DNA of 64,000 nucleotides from Acidovorax temperans (GTDB taxonomy: Bacteria > Pseudomonadota > Gammaproteobacteria > Burkholderiales > Burkholderiaceae_C), in assembly GCF_006716905.1 (NCBI RefSeq), contig NZ_VFPV01000002.1:1366448-1430447 (forward strand), given 5' to 3'. The position numbers and the translations under genes were made by a program. The notes beneath the pieces are model-generated. The model ran no database searches and was not told the DNA's origin. It saw only the letters and a program-made list of their open reading frames with translations. This document shows, piece by piece, positions 34,389 to 43,255 of this stretch; within the stretch, counting starts at the first letter, position 1, and each line of letters opens with the position of its first letter.

Positions 34389-35309
34389 ATGAACGATTCC
34401 ACATTGGCCCCCTCCCTCCCGTCACAGCCTTTCGTATTGCCCCGCTTGACTCAGGCGCAAGCCCCCCTCACCCAGGCGGTGGATGTGATCAACGAGCGGG
34501 GAGAGACAGAGCAGGTGCACATCCCTGCAGAGCGCCCCTTGACGGTGTATGTGGACCGCCGGGAACTGGTCACGCTGATGACGCTGGGCGCACACCCCGA
34601 GCTGCTGGTGCTGGGCTACCTGCGCAACCAGCGGCTGGTGGATTCGGTGTTCGACATTGAATCCATCACCGTGGACTGGGAGGTGAACGCCGCCGCCGTG
34701 CGCACGCGCCACGGCATCGCCCGCATTGAAGAGCGCACCGCGAGCAAGGTGGTGACCACCGGTTGCGGGCAGGGCAGTGTGTTTGGTGGCCTGATGGACG
34801 AGGTGGACAGCATTCAGCTGCCGCAGGCGCAGCTCACCCAGGCGCAGCTGTATGGTTTGGTGAATGCCATCCGCCTCAAGGAAACCACGTACAAATCCGC
34901 TGGCTCGGTGCACGGCTGCGCGCTGTTCCGTGGCGAAGACATGCTGGTGTTTGTGGAAGACGTGGGCCGCCACAACGCCATCGACACCATTGCAGGCTGG
35001 ATGTGGATGAACCCGGAAGCCCCCTCTGCAGCGCCCTCAACCCAGGCAGGGCAGGCCGATACCGCGTCGTTCCAACCCATAGGTGGGGCCGATAAGGTGT
35101 TCTACACCACCGGGCGGCTGACCAGCGAGATGGTCATCAAGTCCGCGCAGATGGGCGTGCCCATTGTGGTGTCGCGCAGCGGCATGACGCAGATGGGCCA
35201 TGCCGTGGCCCAGCAGCTGGGCCTGTGTGCCATTGGCCGCGCCACCAACCGCCGCTTTGTCTGCTACGCGGGCGCGCACCGGCTGGTGCTGCAGCCCGAG
35301 CTGGCCTGA
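34389..35309 (+). CDS. fdhD: Formate dehydrogenase accessory sulfurtransferase FdhD
   Basis: Transfers sulfur from a cysteine desulfurase to the bis-MGD cofactor so that formate dehydrogenases become active. It has 306 residues. AERPLTVYVDRRELVTLMTLG is near residue 47; the conserved loop TTGCGQGS has a single Cys, where E. coli FdhD has CxxC; GSVHGCALF and VEDVGRHNAIDT are typical. Both FDH systems in this region would need it. Confidence 0.93.
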   Translation: MNDSTLAPSLPSQPFVLPRLTQAQAPLTQAVDVINERGETEQVHIPAERPLTVYVDRRELVTLMTLGAHPELLVLGYLRNQRLVDSVFDIESITVDWEVNAAAVRTRHGIARIEERTASKVVTTGCGQGSVFGGLMDEVDSIQLPQAQLTQAQLYGLVNAIRLKETTYKSAGSVHGCALFRGEDMLVFVEDVGRHNAIDTIAGWMWMNPEAPSAAPSTQAGQADTASFQPIGGADKVFYTTGRLTSEMVIKSAQMGVPIVVSRSGMTQMGHAVAQQLGLCAIGRATNRRFVCYAGAHRLVLQPELA

Positions 35310-35351
35310 GCCCGCATCCTGCTATAAGCCGCCCGCCCTGTACTGCGTTGG

Positions 35352-35411
35352 ATGCTATTGAAAAGATAGCTGCTGGCGCTTGATGGATAAGCGCCAGGTG
35401 CCAATTTTGTC
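35352..35411 (+). repeat. Dispersed inverted repeat, copy 6 (intergenic)
   Basis: ATGCTATTGAAAAGATAGCT GCTGGCGCTTGATGGATAAG CGCCAGGTGCCAATTTTG. It lies between fdhD and the C13 peptidase gene, ending 18 bases before that start codon. Confidence 0.85.
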
Positions 35412-35429
35412 TCATGGCATGATGGCGCC

Positions 35430-37037
35430 ATGATTGCCGAGTCGCCGTCCCCTGAAGCCCCTGCCACTGCTCTGCTGCCCAGTGCAGCACCTCCACCCCC
35501 GTCCGCGCCTGCGCCCCAGCGTTTACCCGCCTACCGCTGGGTGCTGGAGGGCCTGCGTGCGGCGGCCTTCCTGACCCCTCGCACAGGCATAGCTGCACCC
35601 ACGCCATTGCAATTGCTGGTGCTGCTGGCCGCCAACTGGGGGCTGGTGTTGTGGGGCGAATGGTGGGCCACTGCTGGCCCAGTGGAGTTCAATGCACGCG
35701 TGTGGCTGGGGCAGCAGTGGCTGTCGCTGGCTTTGATGGGCGCCGCGTGGTGGGCCATGGCGCCCGCCCAAGACCGCAGCGGTGTGTTCACCAACCCGCA
35801 GCGGGCGCCCGGTGGGGGGCTTCCCGCCTGGCTGCTGCTGAGCAACTGGGCCATGCTGCCCTGGCTACTGCCCACCTTTGCCTTGCCTGCCAGTGTCGAT
35901 GCCAGCCTGGCGGCTGACCCATTGGCGGGCGCAGGCCATTGGGCTTGGCAGGATGGGGTGCTGGATGGCTTGGCGCTGCTGGCGTTGTTGTTGTCTCTGG
36001 CAGTGCTGCTGCGCCTTACGGCGCGCTTCATCCAGTCGCGCTGGCGCACGGCGGTATTTGCCCTGTGTTTGCTGGGTGGCATGGCCGCGCAGTTCTACCT
36101 GGGCGTGGAGCCTTCGTGGCAGTCCGTGGTCACGGCACCAACTGCGGGCGCTGATCCGGGCACCGGCGAGACGCCCGCTGGCGTGCGTTTGTCCCAGTCG
36201 GTGTTTGAGGGCCAGCAACTCATGCTGGAGGCCTACACCCAGGACCTGACCCCCGAGCGCCCCGGTGTGGTAGATGTGTACGGCCTGGTGTTTGCCCCCT
36301 ATGCGGGGGAGGAGGTGTTTCGCCGTGAAAGCACCATGGTGAGCGACTTGCTGCAAGACCGCTTCGACGCCGAAGGCCGCGTGCTGCACCTGCTCAACCA
36401 CCCTGACACCGCAGATACCCACCTGTGGGCCACGCCCGAGAACCTGCGCAGCGCCATCGATGCCCTGGCGGCCACCATGGACCGTGAGGAAGATGTGTTG
36501 GTGCTCTATATGACTTCGCACGGCGCGCGCGACCACCAGCTGGCCGCTGCCCACCCACCCCTGCAGGTGGAACCCATGACCCCCGAGCTGCTGCGCCACA
36601 TGCTGGACGACGCGGGCATTCGCCACCGGGTGATTGCCATTTCTGCCTGCTATTCCGGCGGCTGGCTCGATGCGCTGACCACCCCGTCCACCCTCATCAT
36701 GACGGCGGCAGACGCCACCCACACGTCCTACGGCTGCGGCACCCGTTCAGAGCTGACCTTCTTCGGCCGGGCGGTGTTCCATGAGCAACTGCGCTCCACC
36801 TATTCCTTCACCGAGGCGTTTACCAATGCCGTGCCCATCATTGCGCAGCGCGAAATTCAGGCTGGCAAGGAGGATGGCTTCTCCAACCCCCAGATGCGCG
36901 TGGGGGCAGAGATCGACCCCGTGCTCAACGCCCTGGCCCGGCGGCTGGCGGCGGAAGAGGGCCCGGTTCTGCGGCCCGGCGGCAAAGGCCTGGTCGCGCA
37001 AATCCCTATGGCCTACCACTCAGCGCAATTGCGCTAA
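35430..37037 (+). CDS. Membrane-anchored C13 (legumain-like) peptidase family protein
   Basis: A 535-residue protein. The N-terminal half has a Pro-rich head and four to five hydrophobic segments (such as TPLQLLVLLAANWGLVLWG and DGLALLALLLSLAVLLRL). The C-terminal half is a caspase-like fold with a His/Cys dyad: His364 in VLYMTSHGAR and Cys407 in VIAISACYSGGWLDAL. This matches peptidase family C13, which includes legumain and the GPI transamidase catalytic subunit. The catalytic half is probably periplasmic. Substrate unknown. It is followed 13 bases later by an ABC permease gene, so the two may act together. Confidence 0.82.
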   Translation: MIAESPSPEAPATALLPSAAPPPPSAPAPQRLPAYRWVLEGLRAAAFLTPRTGIAAPTPLQLLVLLAANWGLVLWGEWWATAGPVEFNARVWLGQQWLSLALMGAAWWAMAPAQDRSGVFTNPQRAPGGGLPAWLLLSNWAMLPWLLPTFALPASVDASLAADPLAGAGHWAWQDGVLDGLALLALLLSLAVLLRLTARFIQSRWRTAVFALCLLGGMAAQFYLGVEPSWQSVVTAPTAGADPGTGETPAGVRLSQSVFEGQQLMLEAYTQDLTPERPGVVDVYGLVFAPYAGEEVFRRESTMVSDLLQDRFDAEGRVLHLLNHPDTADTHLWATPENLRSAIDALAATMDREEDVLVLYMTSHGARDHQLAAAHPPLQVEPMTPELLRHMLDDAGIRHRVIAISACYSGGWLDALTTPSTLIMTAADATHTSYGCGTRSELTFFGRAVFHEQLRSTYSFTEAFTNAVPIIAQREIQAGKEDGFSNPQMRVGAEIDPVLNALARRLAAEEGPVLRPGGKGLVAQIPMAYHSAQLR

Positions 37038-37049
37038 GGTTTGCCCCCT

Positions 37050-39569
37050 ATGAAACTGTCTTTCCTGCGCCTTGGGTGGCGCACCTTGCTGCGCGACCTG
37101 CGCGCGGGTGAACTGCGTTTGTTGATGGTGGCCGTCACGCTGGCCGTGGCCGCGCTCACCTCGGTGGGTTTTTTTGCGGACCGGCTCCAGGGCGGGCTGC
37201 AGCGCGACGCCCTGCAACTGCTGGGCGGCGATGTCGTGGTGGCCAGCGACAACCCCACGCCCCAGGCCTTTGTGGACAAAGCCCAGGCGCTGGGCTTGCA
37301 AACCGTGGGCACCATGGGCTTCCCGACCATGGGGCGGGCCAGTGACGCGCAGGGGGGCGCCAGCAAGCTGGTGGCCCTCAAGAGCGTTGCGCCGGGCTAC
37401 CCGCTGCGCGGCACGCTCAAGGTGGCCGATGCCCCCGGCGCTGCCGAGCAAGCCACGCGTGACATTCCTGCCCCCGGCGAGGTGTGGGTCGATGCCCCCC
37501 TGCTCGATGCCCTGGGCCTGGCCATGGGCGACCAGCTCCTCTTGGGCGATGCCCAGTTGCGCATTGCCCGCATCATCGTCATCGAGCCTGACCGGGGTGC
37601 GGGCTTCATGAGCTTTGCGCCGCGCGTCATGCTCAACGCGGCCGATGTGCCCGCCACTGGCCTGGTGCAGCCTGCCAGCCGCATCACCTACCGCTTTGCC
37701 GTGGCGGGGCAGCCCGCCGCCGTGAAGGCGTTTGCAGAATGGGCGGCTGAAGAGGTCAAAAAGCCCGACGTGCGCGCCGTGCGGGTGGAATCGCTGGAAA
37801 GCGGCCGCCCCGAAATGCGCCAGACGCTGGACCGCGCCCAGAAGTTCTTGAGCCTGGTGGCCCTGCTGGCCGCGCTGCTCTCGGCCGTGGCCGTGGCGCT
37901 GGCCGCGCGCGGCTTTGCGGCTGACCACCTGGACGCATCGGCCATGCTGCGCGTGCTGGGCCAAAGCCAGCGCACCATTGCGGGCGCCTACACCACCGAA
38001 TTTGCGCTCATTGGCGTATTTGCCAGCGCGCTGGGCGTGGCCGTGGGCTACCTGGTGCACAACGTGTTTGTGCTGCTGCTGTCGGGCCTGGTCGAATCGG
38101 CCTTGCCTGCGCCCAGCCTGTGGCCCGTGGCCTTTGGTTTGGGCATGGGCCTTACGCTGCTGTTGGCCTTTGGTTTGCCGCCCGTGCTGCAACTGGCGCA
38201 GGTGCCGCCGCTGCGCGTCATCCGCCGCGATGTGGGCGGGCTCAAGCCGGCATCCCTGGCCGTGCTGTGCGTGGGTGTGGCGGGCTTTGCCGCGCTGCTG
38301 CTGGCCGTCAGCAGTGACCTCAAGCTCGGTCTCATCGCCGTGGGCGGCTTTGCCGGGGCCGTGGCCCTGTTTGCGGGCCTGAGCTGGGTGGCCGTGAAGC
38401 TGCTGCGCAAAAGCGTGAATGAAACCACCGCACCGCGCTGGCTGGTGCTGGCCACGCGGCAAATCTCAGCCCGCCCGGCCTATGCCGTGGTGCAGGTCAG
38501 CAGCCTGGCCGTGGGCCTGCTGGCCCTGGTGCTGCTGGTGCTGCTGCGCACCGACCTGATCAGCAGCTGGCGCCAGGCCACCCCGCCGGATGCGCCCAAC
38601 CGCTTCGTCATCAACGTCATGCCCGAGCAGGCCGACGACTTCCAGAAAAACCTGCAGACCAACGGCGTGGCCAAGTACGACTGGTACCCCATGATTCGCG
38701 GCCGCCTGCTGGCCGTGAACGGCCAACCCGTGGGGCCGGACAACTACACCGAAGACCGTGCCAAGCGGCTGGTAGACCGCGAGTTCAACCTCTCCACCGC
38801 CGTGCAGCAGCCCCCCCACAACCAGATCGTGGCGGGCCGCTGGACCGAGAACGAGGCCGGTGCTGTGAGCGTGGAAGAAGGCATTGCCCAGACCCTGGGC
38901 CTGAAGCTGGGCGACCGCCTGCTGTTCGACATTGGCGGCGTGCAGAACGAAGCCCGCATCACCAGCCTGCGCAAGGTGGACTGGGGCTCCATGCGCGCCA
39001 ACTTCTTCGTGATGTACCCGGTGCAGCAGCTCGAAGGCGTGGCCATCACCTACCTCGCAGCCTATCGCGCGCCTGAAGTGCAGGGCTTTGACAACGCGCT
39101 GGTGCGCCAATTCCCCAACATCACCAACGTGGACATGGCCAGCACCATCAACCAGGTGCAGCGCGTGCTCGACCAGGTGATCCGAGCGGTGGAGTTTTTG
39201 TTTGCCTTCACCCTGGCGGCCGGGCTGGTGGTGCTGTTTGCGGCCGTCACCGCCACGCGCGAGGAACGCGCGCGCGAGTTCGCCATCATGCGCGCCGTGG
39301 GCGCCCGCGCCAGCCTGCTGCGCCAGGTGCAGCGGGCCGAGCTGATGGGCGTGGGCCTGCTGGCGGGCTTTTTAGCCAGCGCTGTGGCCGTGGCCGTGGG
39401 CTGGGCGCTGGCACGCTACGTGTTTGACTTTGCCTGGACGGCATCGCTGTGGGTGCCGCTGGCCGGGGCCTTGGCTGGCGCCGTGCTGGCCTTGCTGGCC
39501 GGGTGGTGGGGCCTGCGCGAAGTGCTGCGCCGCCCCGTGGTCGAGACGCTGCGCCGCGCCGCTGAATAA
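37050..39569 (+). CDS. ABC transporter permease, FtsX/YbbP type
   Basis: An 839-residue inner-membrane protein with the duplicated FtsX-like arrangement: an N-terminal helix and large periplasmic domain, two groups of helices, a second periplasmic domain from about residue 510 to 690, and a final FtsX domain. VALLAALLSAVAVALAARGF and TREERAREFAIMRAVGARASLLRQVQ are typical of the YbbP family, which works with the YbbA ATPase in moving lipid-linked or hydrophobic molecules out of the membrane. No ATPase gene is adjacent. ATG 37050 is chosen over TTG 37041. Confidence 0.85.
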   Translation: MKLSFLRLGWRTLLRDLRAGELRLLMVAVTLAVAALTSVGFFADRLQGGLQRDALQLLGGDVVVASDNPTPQAFVDKAQALGLQTVGTMGFPTMGRASDAQGGASKLVALKSVAPGYPLRGTLKVADAPGAAEQATRDIPAPGEVWVDAPLLDALGLAMGDQLLLGDAQLRIARIIVIEPDRGAGFMSFAPRVMLNAADVPATGLVQPASRITYRFAVAGQPAAVKAFAEWAAEEVKKPDVRAVRVESLESGRPEMRQTLDRAQKFLSLVALLAALLSAVAVALAARGFAADHLDASAMLRVLGQSQRTIAGAYTTEFALIGVFASALGVAVGYLVHNVFVLLLSGLVESALPAPSLWPVAFGLGMGLTLLLAFGLPPVLQLAQVPPLRVIRRDVGGLKPASLAVLCVGVAGFAALLLAVSSDLKLGLIAVGGFAGAVALFAGLSWVAVKLLRKSVNETTAPRWLVLATRQISARPAYAVVQVSSLAVGLLALVLLVLLRTDLISSWRQATPPDAPNRFVINVMPEQADDFQKNLQTNGVAKYDWYPMIRGRLLAVNGQPVGPDNYTEDRAKRLVDREFNLSTAVQQPPHNQIVAGRWTENEAGAVSVEEGIAQTLGLKLGDRLLFDIGGVQNEARITSLRKVDWGSMRANFFVMYPVQQLEGVAITYLAAYRAPEVQGFDNALVRQFPNITNVDMASTINQVQRVLDQVIRAVEFLFAFTLAAGLVVLFAAVTATREERAREFAIMRAVGARASLLRQVQRAELMGVGLLAGFLASAVAVAVGWALARYVFDFAWTASLWVPLAGALAGAVLALLAGWWGLREVLRRPVVETLRRAAE

Positions 39570-39629
39570 AATGCTATGAAAAACAGAGCTGCTGGCGCTT
39601 GTTTACCAAGCGCTAGCGGCCAATTTGAC
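39570..39629 (+). repeat. Dispersed inverted repeat, copy 7 (abuts globin start)
   Basis: AATGCTATGAAAAACAGAGC TGCTGGCGCTTGTTTACCAA GCGCTAGCGGCCAATTTGAC. It fills the gap between the permease stop and the globin ATG at 39631, so it supplies the globin leader; no Shine-Dalgarno is visible. Confidence 0.85.
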
Positions 39630-39630
39630 T

Positions 39631-40038
39631 ATGAATGAAGAAACCCAAGCCGCCAACACCATCACCCCGTTTGAATGGATTGGGGGTGAGGCCCGCGTGC
39701 AGGCCCTGACCGACCGCTTCTACGACCTGATGGACCTGGAGCCCGCCTACACCGAACTGCGCGCCGCCCATGGCCCTGAACTGGACAGCGCCCGGCAAAA
39801 ACTCTTCTGGTTCCTGTGCGGCTGGCTGGGCGGCCCGTCGTATTACACCGACCAGTTCGGCCACCCGCGCCTGCGTGCGCGGCACATGCCGTTTTCCATC
39901 GGCATCAAAGAACGTGACCAGTGGGTGGCCTGCATGGACCAGGCCATGGGTGAGACCGGCGTGCCCGATGATCTGCGCGCACGCCTGCGCGAGAGCTTCA
40001 TGGGCACGGCCGACTGGATGCGCAACCGGGGCGTTTGA
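39631..40038 (+). CDS. Group 2 truncated hemoglobin
   Basis: A 135-residue haem protein of the 2-on-2 globin class (trHbO). TPFEWIGGEARVQALTDRFYDLM opens the fold; FLCGWLGGPSYYTDQFGHPR and RARHMPFSIG contain the family's Trp/Tyr pocket residues and the proximal histidine. Proposed roles of the class are oxygen or nitric oxide chemistry. The gene starts directly after a dispersed repeat and may be read through from the permease gene. Confidence 0.92.
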   Translation: MNEETQAANTITPFEWIGGEARVQALTDRFYDLMDLEPAYTELRAAHGPELDSARQKLFWFLCGWLGGPSYYTDQFGHPRLRARHMPFSIGIKERDQWVACMDQAMGETGVPDDLRARLRESFMGTADWMRNRGV

Positions 40039-40109
40039 GCCCGCAGTGTGGGGTGCGCGGGCCTGAGTCTTGGCTCGCTGCCCTGGTCTTGGGGCGCGAT
40101 GCGCCCGGT

Positions 40110-40577
40110 TCAGGCCATGTCCACCGGCACCGTGCTGCCTGTCTTCACACGGTTCATCACCACCAGGGTGTTGAATGACTTCACGTTGCCCGACTCGAAA
40201 AACAGTTCGCGCGTGAGCTCCACGTACTGGTCCATCGACCGCACCAGGAAGATCAGCACAAAGTCCCACTCGCCGGTGACGTAGTAGCACTGCTGCACCT
40301 GGGGGCACGCGGCAAAGCGGCGCTGCATCTCGTCGAGCAGGTGGGCGCGCTCGTTTTCGGCTTTCACTTCCACGATCACCGTCAGGTCGTAGCCCAGTGC
40401 GCGCGGGCTCAGTTGTGCCGAGAATTTTTCAATCACCCCCGCGCCTTCCAGCAGCTTGAGTCGGCGGTTGACAGCCGCTGTAGAGAGGTGGGCCCGCTGG
40501 CCCAGTTCGCTTTGGGGCACGCGCCCATCGCCTTGCAGGGCCGCCAGCAGCGTGCGGTCATAGTTGTCCAGCTTCAT
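40110..40577 (-). CDS. Lrp/AsnC family transcriptional regulator
   Basis: A 155-residue regulator starting MKLDNYDRTLLAALQGDGRV, with a winged helix-turn-helix (ELGQRAHLSTAAVNRRLKLLE) and a C-terminal RAM effector domain (ERAHLLDEMQRRF, VTGEWDFVLIFLVRSMDQY). It is transcribed away from the amino-acid hydrolase/diaminopropionate lyase genes across a 115-base gap with a palindrome, so it probably controls them and itself in response to an amino acid. Confidence 0.93.
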   Translation of the reverse strand: MKLDNYDRTLLAALQGDGRVPQSELGQRAHLSTAAVNRRLKLLEGAGVIEKFSAQLSPRALGYDLTVIVEVKAENERAHLLDEMQRRFAACPQVQQCYYVTGEWDFVLIFLVRSMDQYVELTRELFFESGNVKSFNTLVVMNRVKTGSTVPVDMA

Positions 40578-40611
40578 CGGGGCGCTTTCGTTGCCAATGT
40601 TGAAAAACGTT

Positions 40612-40640
40612 CAGTTTTCAGACCGATTTTTCGAAAACTG
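40612..40640. promoter_or_regulatory. Candidate Lrp-family operator in the divergent promoter region
   Basis: CAGTTTTC (40612-40619) and GAAAACTG (40633-40640) form a perfect inverted repeat 13 bases apart in an AT-rich block. It lies 35 bases from the lrp start and 53 from the divergent hydrolase start. Confidence 0.6.
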
Positions 40641-40692
40641 ATTCTGGCACGCGAAATATTATTCACAGCAATCCCCTTGTGAAAGAACCCAC

Positions 40693-41946
40693 ATGGCCTT
40701 GCCAGAACCCTTGTTGGACACCGCAAAACTGCTGGAGCAGCTTCGCGAACTCGGTGCCATCGGCCACGATGCAGCGCAAGGCGGCCGCACCCGCATTGCC
40801 CTGACCGACGAGGAAAAAGCCGGGCGTGACCTGCTGGTGCGCTGGATGCGCGAGCTGGACCTGGAGGTGCGCGTGGACCAGATCGGCAACATCTTCGGCG
40901 TGCTGCACGCAGAGCACCCCGAGGGCACTGCCCAGCCGCTGATGATGGGATCGCACATCGACACGGTGCGCAATGCAGGCGCGCTGGATGGCTGCTATGG
41001 CGTGCTGGCAGGCTTGGCCGTGGTGCGTGCTTACCGGCAGGCAGGCCTGCGCCCGGCGCGTGCCATTGTGGTGGCGGCGTTCACCAACGAAGAAGGCGTG
41101 CGCTACCAGCCGGACATGATGGGCTCTCTGGTGTATGCCGGGGGCATGGATGTGCGAGCCGCGCTCAACACTGTGGGCACCGACGGAACGCGCCTGGGTG
41201 ACGAGCTGGCCCGCATCGGCTACGCGGGCGACATGCTGCCGGGCGCCATCGTGCCGCGCGAGTACATCGAACTGCACATCGAGCAGGGCCCGGTGCTGGA
41301 GGCCGAAGGCAAACTCATCGGCGTGGTGGATAGTTTGCAGGGCATCTCCTGGCAGAAGGTGACCATCACCGGCATTGCCAACCATGCAGGCACCACGCCC
41401 ACGCGGCTGCGCCACGATGCGGGCTACGCGGCTGCGGCTTGTGTAGCTTTCCTGCGCGAGCAGGTGGTGGGCGCGGCACCTGAAACCACCCTCGCCACGG
41501 TCGGGTCGCTGCGCCTGGAGCCCGACCTGATCAATGTCATCCCCCGCAAAGCTACCTTCACCGTGGACCTGCGCGACCCCGATGAGCAGCGTTTGCAAGC
41601 TGCAGAGCGCCGTCTGGCCGATTTTCTGGCTGCGCTGGCCGAGCGCGAGGGCGTGACGGTTGAAACCGAGCAACTGGTGCGCTTTGAACCCGTGGTGTTC
41701 GACGCCGTGTTGACCGATCGCATCCAGGCCGCAGCACAGCGGCGCGGGCTGCCGCACCGCCGCATGACTTCCGGGGCGGGGCATGACGCGCAGATGCTGG
41801 CCCGCATCGCCCCATCGGCCATGATTTTTGTGCCCAGCCGCGGCGGTATCAGCCACAACCCGCGCGAGCACACCGACGATGACCAGCTGGCCCTGGGTGC
41901 CCAGGTGCTGCTGGATGTGGTGCAAGACTGCCTGCGTGGGCAGTGA
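40693..41946 (+). CDS. Zn-dependent M20 hydrolase (N-carbamoyl-amino-acid / allantoate amidohydrolase type)
   Basis: A 417-residue binuclear-metal hydrolase removing carbamoyl groups from ureido compounds. Metal ligands appear in GSHIDTVRNAGALDGCYG, the TNEEGVRYQPDMMGS glutamates, ELHIEQGPVLE, and HNPREHTDDDQL near the C terminus; IANHAGTTPTRLRHDA is the dimer-domain signature. The family includes HyuC, AllC and UAH-type enzymes and the exact substrate cannot be read. It is first in a plus-strand run with a diaminopropionate lyase and a second M20 enzyme. Confidence 0.88.
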   Translation: MALPEPLLDTAKLLEQLRELGAIGHDAAQGGRTRIALTDEEKAGRDLLVRWMRELDLEVRVDQIGNIFGVLHAEHPEGTAQPLMMGSHIDTVRNAGALDGCYGVLAGLAVVRAYRQAGLRPARAIVVAAFTNEEGVRYQPDMMGSLVYAGGMDVRAALNTVGTDGTRLGDELARIGYAGDMLPGAIVPREYIELHIEQGPVLEAEGKLIGVVDSLQGISWQKVTITGIANHAGTTPTRLRHDAGYAAAACVAFLREQVVGAAPETTLATVGSLRLEPDLINVIPRKATFTVDLRDPDEQRLQAAERRLADFLAALAEREGVTVETEQLVRFEPVVFDAVLTDRIQAAAQRRGLPHRRMTSGAGHDAQMLARIAPSAMIFVPSRGGISHNPREHTDDDQLALGAQVLLDVVQDCLRGQ

Positions 41947-41999
41947 CCGGCCACCGATTGCCAGTGTATTTTTTATTCCCCCACCCAGAAGGCCCCACC

Positions 42000-43241
42000 A
42001 TGTTGTTTCTGAACCCCCGCGCCACGCGCGCCGACTACCCTGCGGAGTTGTCGGCCATCATGAACATCGCGCAGGCGCACCAAAGCCGTGAGTGGTTGTC
42101 TTCCTGGCGTGGCATCCATCCCAACGCCACGCCGCTGTACGACCTGCCCGATGCGGCTGCGCGTTGCCAGGTGGGCCGCCTGTGTCTCAAGGATGAATCG
42201 GTGCGCTCACCGCTGGGCAGCTTCAAGGCGCTGGGCGCTCCCATCGCCCTGGTGCGTCAAATCTTGCGGCTGCACCCCGACTTTGAACCTGCCGCCATCC
42301 TCACCGGCCGGTATGCAGAAGCGCTGCGTGGCTACACCGTGATCAGCGCCACCGACGGCAACCACGGACGGGGCTTGGCTGCCGCAGCCCAAGACGCCGG
42401 GTGCCGCTGCGTCATCGTGCTGCACGCCCACGTCAGCCCCGAACGGGAGCAGGCCATTGCCGCCTATGGCGCGGACATCGTGCGCATTGCCGGCAATTAC
42501 GATGAATCGGTGCAGGAAGCAGCACGCCTCGCCGCAGCCCACGGCTGGCAGGTGATTGCCGACACCTCGTACGACGGCTACGAGGACATTCCACGCGATG
42601 TGATGCAGGGCTATGGCGCCATTGCCGAAGAGATCGTGGAGCAGACAAGTGCACAGCGTGGCAGGGCTGGGGCTTTCACCCACGTCTTCCTGCAAGGCGG
42701 GGTGGGCGGCATGGCGGCTGGCCTGGCCAGCTATTTCTGGGAATACCACGGCGCCCAGCGCCCTTGTGTTATATCGGTGGAGCCCGCCCAGGCCGACTGC
42801 CTGCTGCAAAGCGCCATCCAGGGCCGCCCAGCCAAGGCCACCGGCACGGTCGATTCCGTCATGGCTGGCCTGGCCTGTGGCGAAACATCGCCCCTGGCCT
42901 GGCGTTTTCTGCAGCCTTGCGTAGACGCCTTCATGACGATTGAAGACGAGCAGGCCATCGAAGCCATGCGCACCCTGGCCCAGGGCAGCGAACGTGACAC
43001 CCCCATCGTTGCGGGTGAATCGGGTGTTGCCGGGCTGGCAGCGCTGGAGTGGCTGCGCAGTGATCCGCAGCGCTCAGAGCAGGTCGGGCTCACAGCCGAG
43101 TCGCGTGTACTCATCATCAGCACCGAAGGCGCTACTGCACCCCGCGAATACACCCGCCTGGTGGGTCAGAGTGCGGAGCAAGTGCTGCAACGCCAGCAAG
43201 CGTGGCAAGCCGCGCATGCCCTGCAAACCCAACCCGCCTGA
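42000..43241 (+). CDS. dpaL: Diaminopropionate ammonia-lyase
   Basis: PLP enzyme of the tryptophan-synthase-beta fold, 413 residues, splitting 2,3-diaminopropionate into pyruvate and two ammonia. The PLP lysine is K76 in GSFKALGAP; SATDGNHGRGLAAAAQDAGC, TSYDGYEDIPRDVMQGY and LQGGVGGMAAGLASYFWEY are typical of DpaL (E. coli YgeX). The ATG at 42000 is chosen; upstream in-frame codons to 41943 are not conserved. Its neighbours are M20 hydrolases on both sides, recalling E. coli ygeX-ygeY. Confidence 0.93.
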   Translation: MLFLNPRATRADYPAELSAIMNIAQAHQSREWLSSWRGIHPNATPLYDLPDAAARCQVGRLCLKDESVRSPLGSFKALGAPIALVRQILRLHPDFEPAAILTGRYAEALRGYTVISATDGNHGRGLAAAAQDAGCRCVIVLHAHVSPEREQAIAAYGADIVRIAGNYDESVQEAARLAAAHGWQVIADTSYDGYEDIPRDVMQGYGAIAEEIVEQTSAQRGRAGAFTHVFLQGGVGGMAAGLASYFWEYHGAQRPCVISVEPAQADCLLQSAIQGRPAKATGTVDSVMAGLACGETSPLAWRFLQPCVDAFMTIEDEQAIEAMRTLAQGSERDTPIVAGESGVAGLAALEWLRSDPQRSEQVGLTAESRVLIISTEGATAPREYTRLVGQSAEQVLQRQQAWQAAHALQTQPA

Positions 43242-43255
43242 ACAGGAGGCACCGC

